Below, piece by piece: positions 6,281 to 7,976 of a stretch of 7,976 bases of DNA. Below the pieces are notes generated by a model. That model had not been told where the DNA came from. It did no database searches and saw nothing but the letters and a program-made list of their open reading frames with translations. The stretch is from Pseudomonadota bacterium. Its GTDB lineage: Bacteria > Pseudomonadota > Gammaproteobacteria > Acidiferrobacterales > Acidiferrobacteraceae. Positions within the stretch are counted from its first letter, which is position 1; the number at the start of each line of letters is the position of its first letter. The position numbers were made by a program, and so were the translations under genes. The stretch covers positions 1 to 7,976 of the forward strand of contig JAJZZU010000102.1 of assembly GCA_021797365.1 (NCBI GenBank). The letters run 5' to 3'.

Positions 6281-7450
6281 ATGAAATTCCCTTTGATGCG
6301 TAACAATATCTTGCGCGAAGATCTCGACGCGGTCATAAGGCATCTGCAGCAGGACGACCCAATTCTGACCCATTCTGCCAACGTTCGTGCCTTCGAGGAG
6401 GAGTGGTCTCAGTGGATTGGCAAGAAGTACAGCGTTTTTGTCAATTCGGGTGCCTCGGCGAACCTACTGACGATGGCCATACTCAAGCTTCGGTACCCCG
6501 AGGGGGGTGAGGTGATCGTGCCCCCACTTACCTGGGTATCGGACATTGCATCGGTATTGCAGAACCGGTTTACGCCGGTATTCGTTGATATTGACCCACG
6601 CACCTTGGCGATGAATGGAGCGAAGGTGATCGAGAGGTTGAACAAAAATACTCGGGCCGTCTTTCTTACCCATGCCCAAGGCTTCGACGGTTTGACGGAC
6701 GAGCTTCTGGCGGTGCTCGAACAGCGGGGTATTCCGCTAATCGAGGACGTCTGCGAGTCGCACGGGGCCACCCACGGCGGACGCAAGGTGGGGTCCTTCG
6801 GCTGGATCTCCAACTTCTCGTACTACTATGCCCATCATATGAGCACGATAGAGGGCGGCATGATCTGCACGGATGATGAGGAGGTGTATCAGCAGGCCCG
6901 GATGCTACGGTCGCATGGCATGGTGCGCGAAGCTAATAGTGAAAAGGTGCGTAACGATTACCGAACGGCAAATCCCGAACTCAATCCCGATTTTATTTTC
7001 GCCTTCCCTGCCTTTAACGTCAGGAACACGGAGGTGGGGGGGATCCTTGGTAGGAGCCAACTTAGGCGTCTTGATCAGAATGTTGCGCGCCGGACGGAAA
7101 ATCTGCTGCAATTTCTAAGTGGCATCGACCCCAGGCGTTATCGGACCGATTACAAGACGGAGGGGTCCAGTAACTATGCCTTTAACCTCGTACTGAAGGA
7201 GCCCGATATGAGATTCGTTGCGTCCCTCATGGGTAAGATGCGAGATGCGGGCGTGGAGTTTCGGCGGGGCAGCGCGGGGGGTGGCAATCAGCTGCGGCAG
7301 CCGTATCTAAAAGGGATCGTTAAGGATGGCTATTATCGGGAATTTCCCGAAACCGAGCACATCCATTTTTATGGTTTTTATATAGGGAATTTTCCTGATT
7401 TGAAGGCCGCAGAGGTCGCGGAATTGTGTGGGATTCTGAACGCAGCATGA
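6281..7450 (+). CDS. ColD-like PLP-dependent GDP-sugar 3-dehydratase (DegT/DnrJ/EryC1/StrS fold)
   Basis: The protein has 389 residues, about the length of E. coli ColD (388). It has the DegT aminotransferase fold: FVNSGASANLL (phosphate-binding turn), PPLTWVSD, and IEDVCESHGA with D156 expected to contact the PLP ring nitrogen. The decisive site is YYYAHHMSTIEGG: where aminotransferases carry the PLP-binding lysine, this protein has H185-H186, as in ColD and the E1 sugar dehydratases. It should therefore remove the C3 hydroxyl of a 4-keto-6-deoxy sugar rather than transfer an amino group onto it. E1 enzymes hold a [2Fe-2S] cluster in a cysteine-rich loop after this site; no such cysteines are seen, so the glutamate-dependent ColD type fits better. 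The 4-keto substrate would come from a 4,6-dehydratase outside the window. AGAGGA at 6271-6276 serves as the ribosome site. Automatic tools would probably call this an aminotransferase. Confidence 0.84.
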   Translation: MKFPLMRNNILREDLDAVIRHLQQDDPILTHSANVRAFEEEWSQWIGKKYSVFVNSGASANLLTMAILKLRYPEGGEVIVPPLTWVSDIASVLQNRFTPVFVDIDPRTLAMNGAKVIERLNKNTRAVFLTHAQGFDGLTDELLAVLEQRGIPLIEDVCESHGATHGGRKVGSFGWISNFSYYYAHHMSTIEGGMICTDDEEVYQQARMLRSHGMVREANSEKVRNDYRTANPELNPDFIFAFPAFNVRNTEVGGILGRSQLRRLDQNVARRTENLLQFLSGIDPRRYRTDYKTEGSSNYAFNLVLKEPDMRFVASLMGKMRDAGVEFRRGSAGGGNQLRQPYLKGIVKDGYYREFPETEHIHFYGFYIGNFPDLKAAEVAELCGILNAA

Positions 7451-7467
7451 GAGTGCGCCCGTAACCC

Positions 7468-7976
7468 ATGGCAGAAGCGCCGATTGGGGTTATACTGGCC
7501 GGAGGGCTGGGTACCCGCCTGCGGGTCGCGGTGCCTGACTTGCCGAAACCCATGGCGCCTATTCGCGGGCGCCCATTTCTTGCCCACCAGATGGACCACT
7601 GGATTGGGCAGGGCATTTCCCGCTTCGTTTTGTCTGTGGGTTACCGCCACGAGGCGATAAGGGAATATTTTGGCAGTACGTACAGGTCGTGCCCGCTGGT
7701 ATATTCGGTGGAAGAGACCCCGCTTGGTACAGGCGGCGGCCTATTGCTTGCTGCCCAGGGCCTGCCTAAGGACAGCACCCTGCTTGTCTTGAATGGCGAC
7801 ACTTTTTTTGATGTGAAGATTGATAAAATGCTGCAATTTCACGAGCACCGACGGTCGGACTGGACGATGGCGGCCTTTAGGACCAGCGACTCTAAGCGTT
7901 ATATGGGCCTGGGCTTGGCCGAGGACGGCGCCGTTACGTCATTTACGTCGCCGTTAGGTACAGAAGGCTTTGCTAA
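7468..7976 (+). CDS. hddC: HddC-like D-glycero-alpha-D-manno-heptose-1-phosphate guanylyltransferase (3' end outside window)
   Basis: The frame opens at ATG 7468, 17 bases after the previous stop, and is still open at the right edge after 169 full codons. An in-frame TAA at 7462-7464 rules out any earlier start. The product is a nucleotidyltransferase of the GT-A-like sugar-1-phosphate type: VILAGGLGTRL at residues 8-18 binds the nucleotide, K27 in LPKPMAPI is the conserved lysine, EETPLGTGGGLLLA follows, and NGD with D111 is the metal-binding site. This pattern fits HddC and related enzymes that join GTP to heptose 1-phosphate; glucose-1-phosphate thymidylyl- or cytidylyltransferases and mannose-1-phosphate guanylyltransferases are alternatives. 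The HddA-like kinase at the head of the operon favours HddC. About a quarter of a typical 230-residue HddC is missing. The ribosome site is weak, so coupling to the preceding gene is possible. Confidence 0.75.
   Translation, partial: MAEAPIGVILAGGLGTRLRVAVPDLPKPMAPIRGRPFLAHQMDHWIGQGISRFVLSVGYRHEAIREYFGSTYRSCPLVYSVEETPLGTGGGLLLAAQGLPKDSTLLVLNGDTFFDVKIDKMLQFHEHRRSDWTMAAFRTSDSKRYMGLGLAEDGAVTSFTSPLGTEGFA

Noticed and set aside
6409..6813. 134-residue open frame on the - strand inside the ColD-like gene
   Set aside because: It is the antisense shadow of a strongly conserved coding sequence and has no recognisable motif.

Overview
The window holds most of a surface-polysaccharide sugar operon reading left to right, probably from a proteobacterium with moderately GC-rich DNA. 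The taxonomic guess rests on base composition and gene types only; nothing in the window fixes the species.

Layout. Positions 1-280 are the 3' end of an unrelated gene whose product resembles the C-terminal part of an ImmA/IrrE-type metallopeptidase. Positions 281-865 have no intact gene. This stretch contains a decayed fragment of an IS transposase (about 419-607), a weak coding-like tract after it, and an AT-rich promoter zone near 739-767. Six complete genes then run on the + strand with very small gaps or overlaps: a HddA-like heptose-7-phosphate GHMP kinase (866-1861), a GDP-fucose-synthase-like epimerase/reductase (1862-2815), the two halves of a split transketolase (2835-3653 and 3650-4669), a B12-binding-type radical SAM protein (4713-6248) and a ColD-like PLP sugar 3-dehydratase of the DegT fold (6281-7450). 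A seventh gene, a HddC-like sugar-1-phosphate guanylyltransferase, begins at 7468 and runs off the right end.

How they may fit together. HddA and HddC are the kinase and guanylyltransferase of the GDP-D-glycero-D-manno-heptose pathway. Transketolase can supply its precursor, sedoheptulose 7-phosphate. The ColD-like enzyme and the Fcl/ColC-like enzyme would remove the C3 hydroxyl and then epimerise and reduce a 4-keto-6-deoxy GDP-sugar. The radical SAM protein may add a methyl group or otherwise remodel carbon. The simplest reading is a pathway for a GDP-activated, deoxygenated and possibly branched or C-methylated heptose (or larger sugar) for LPS or capsule. The isomerase GmhA, phosphatase GmhB and a GDP-sugar 4,6-dehydratase are not in the window and would be expected nearby. 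The exact sugar cannot be read from this sequence.
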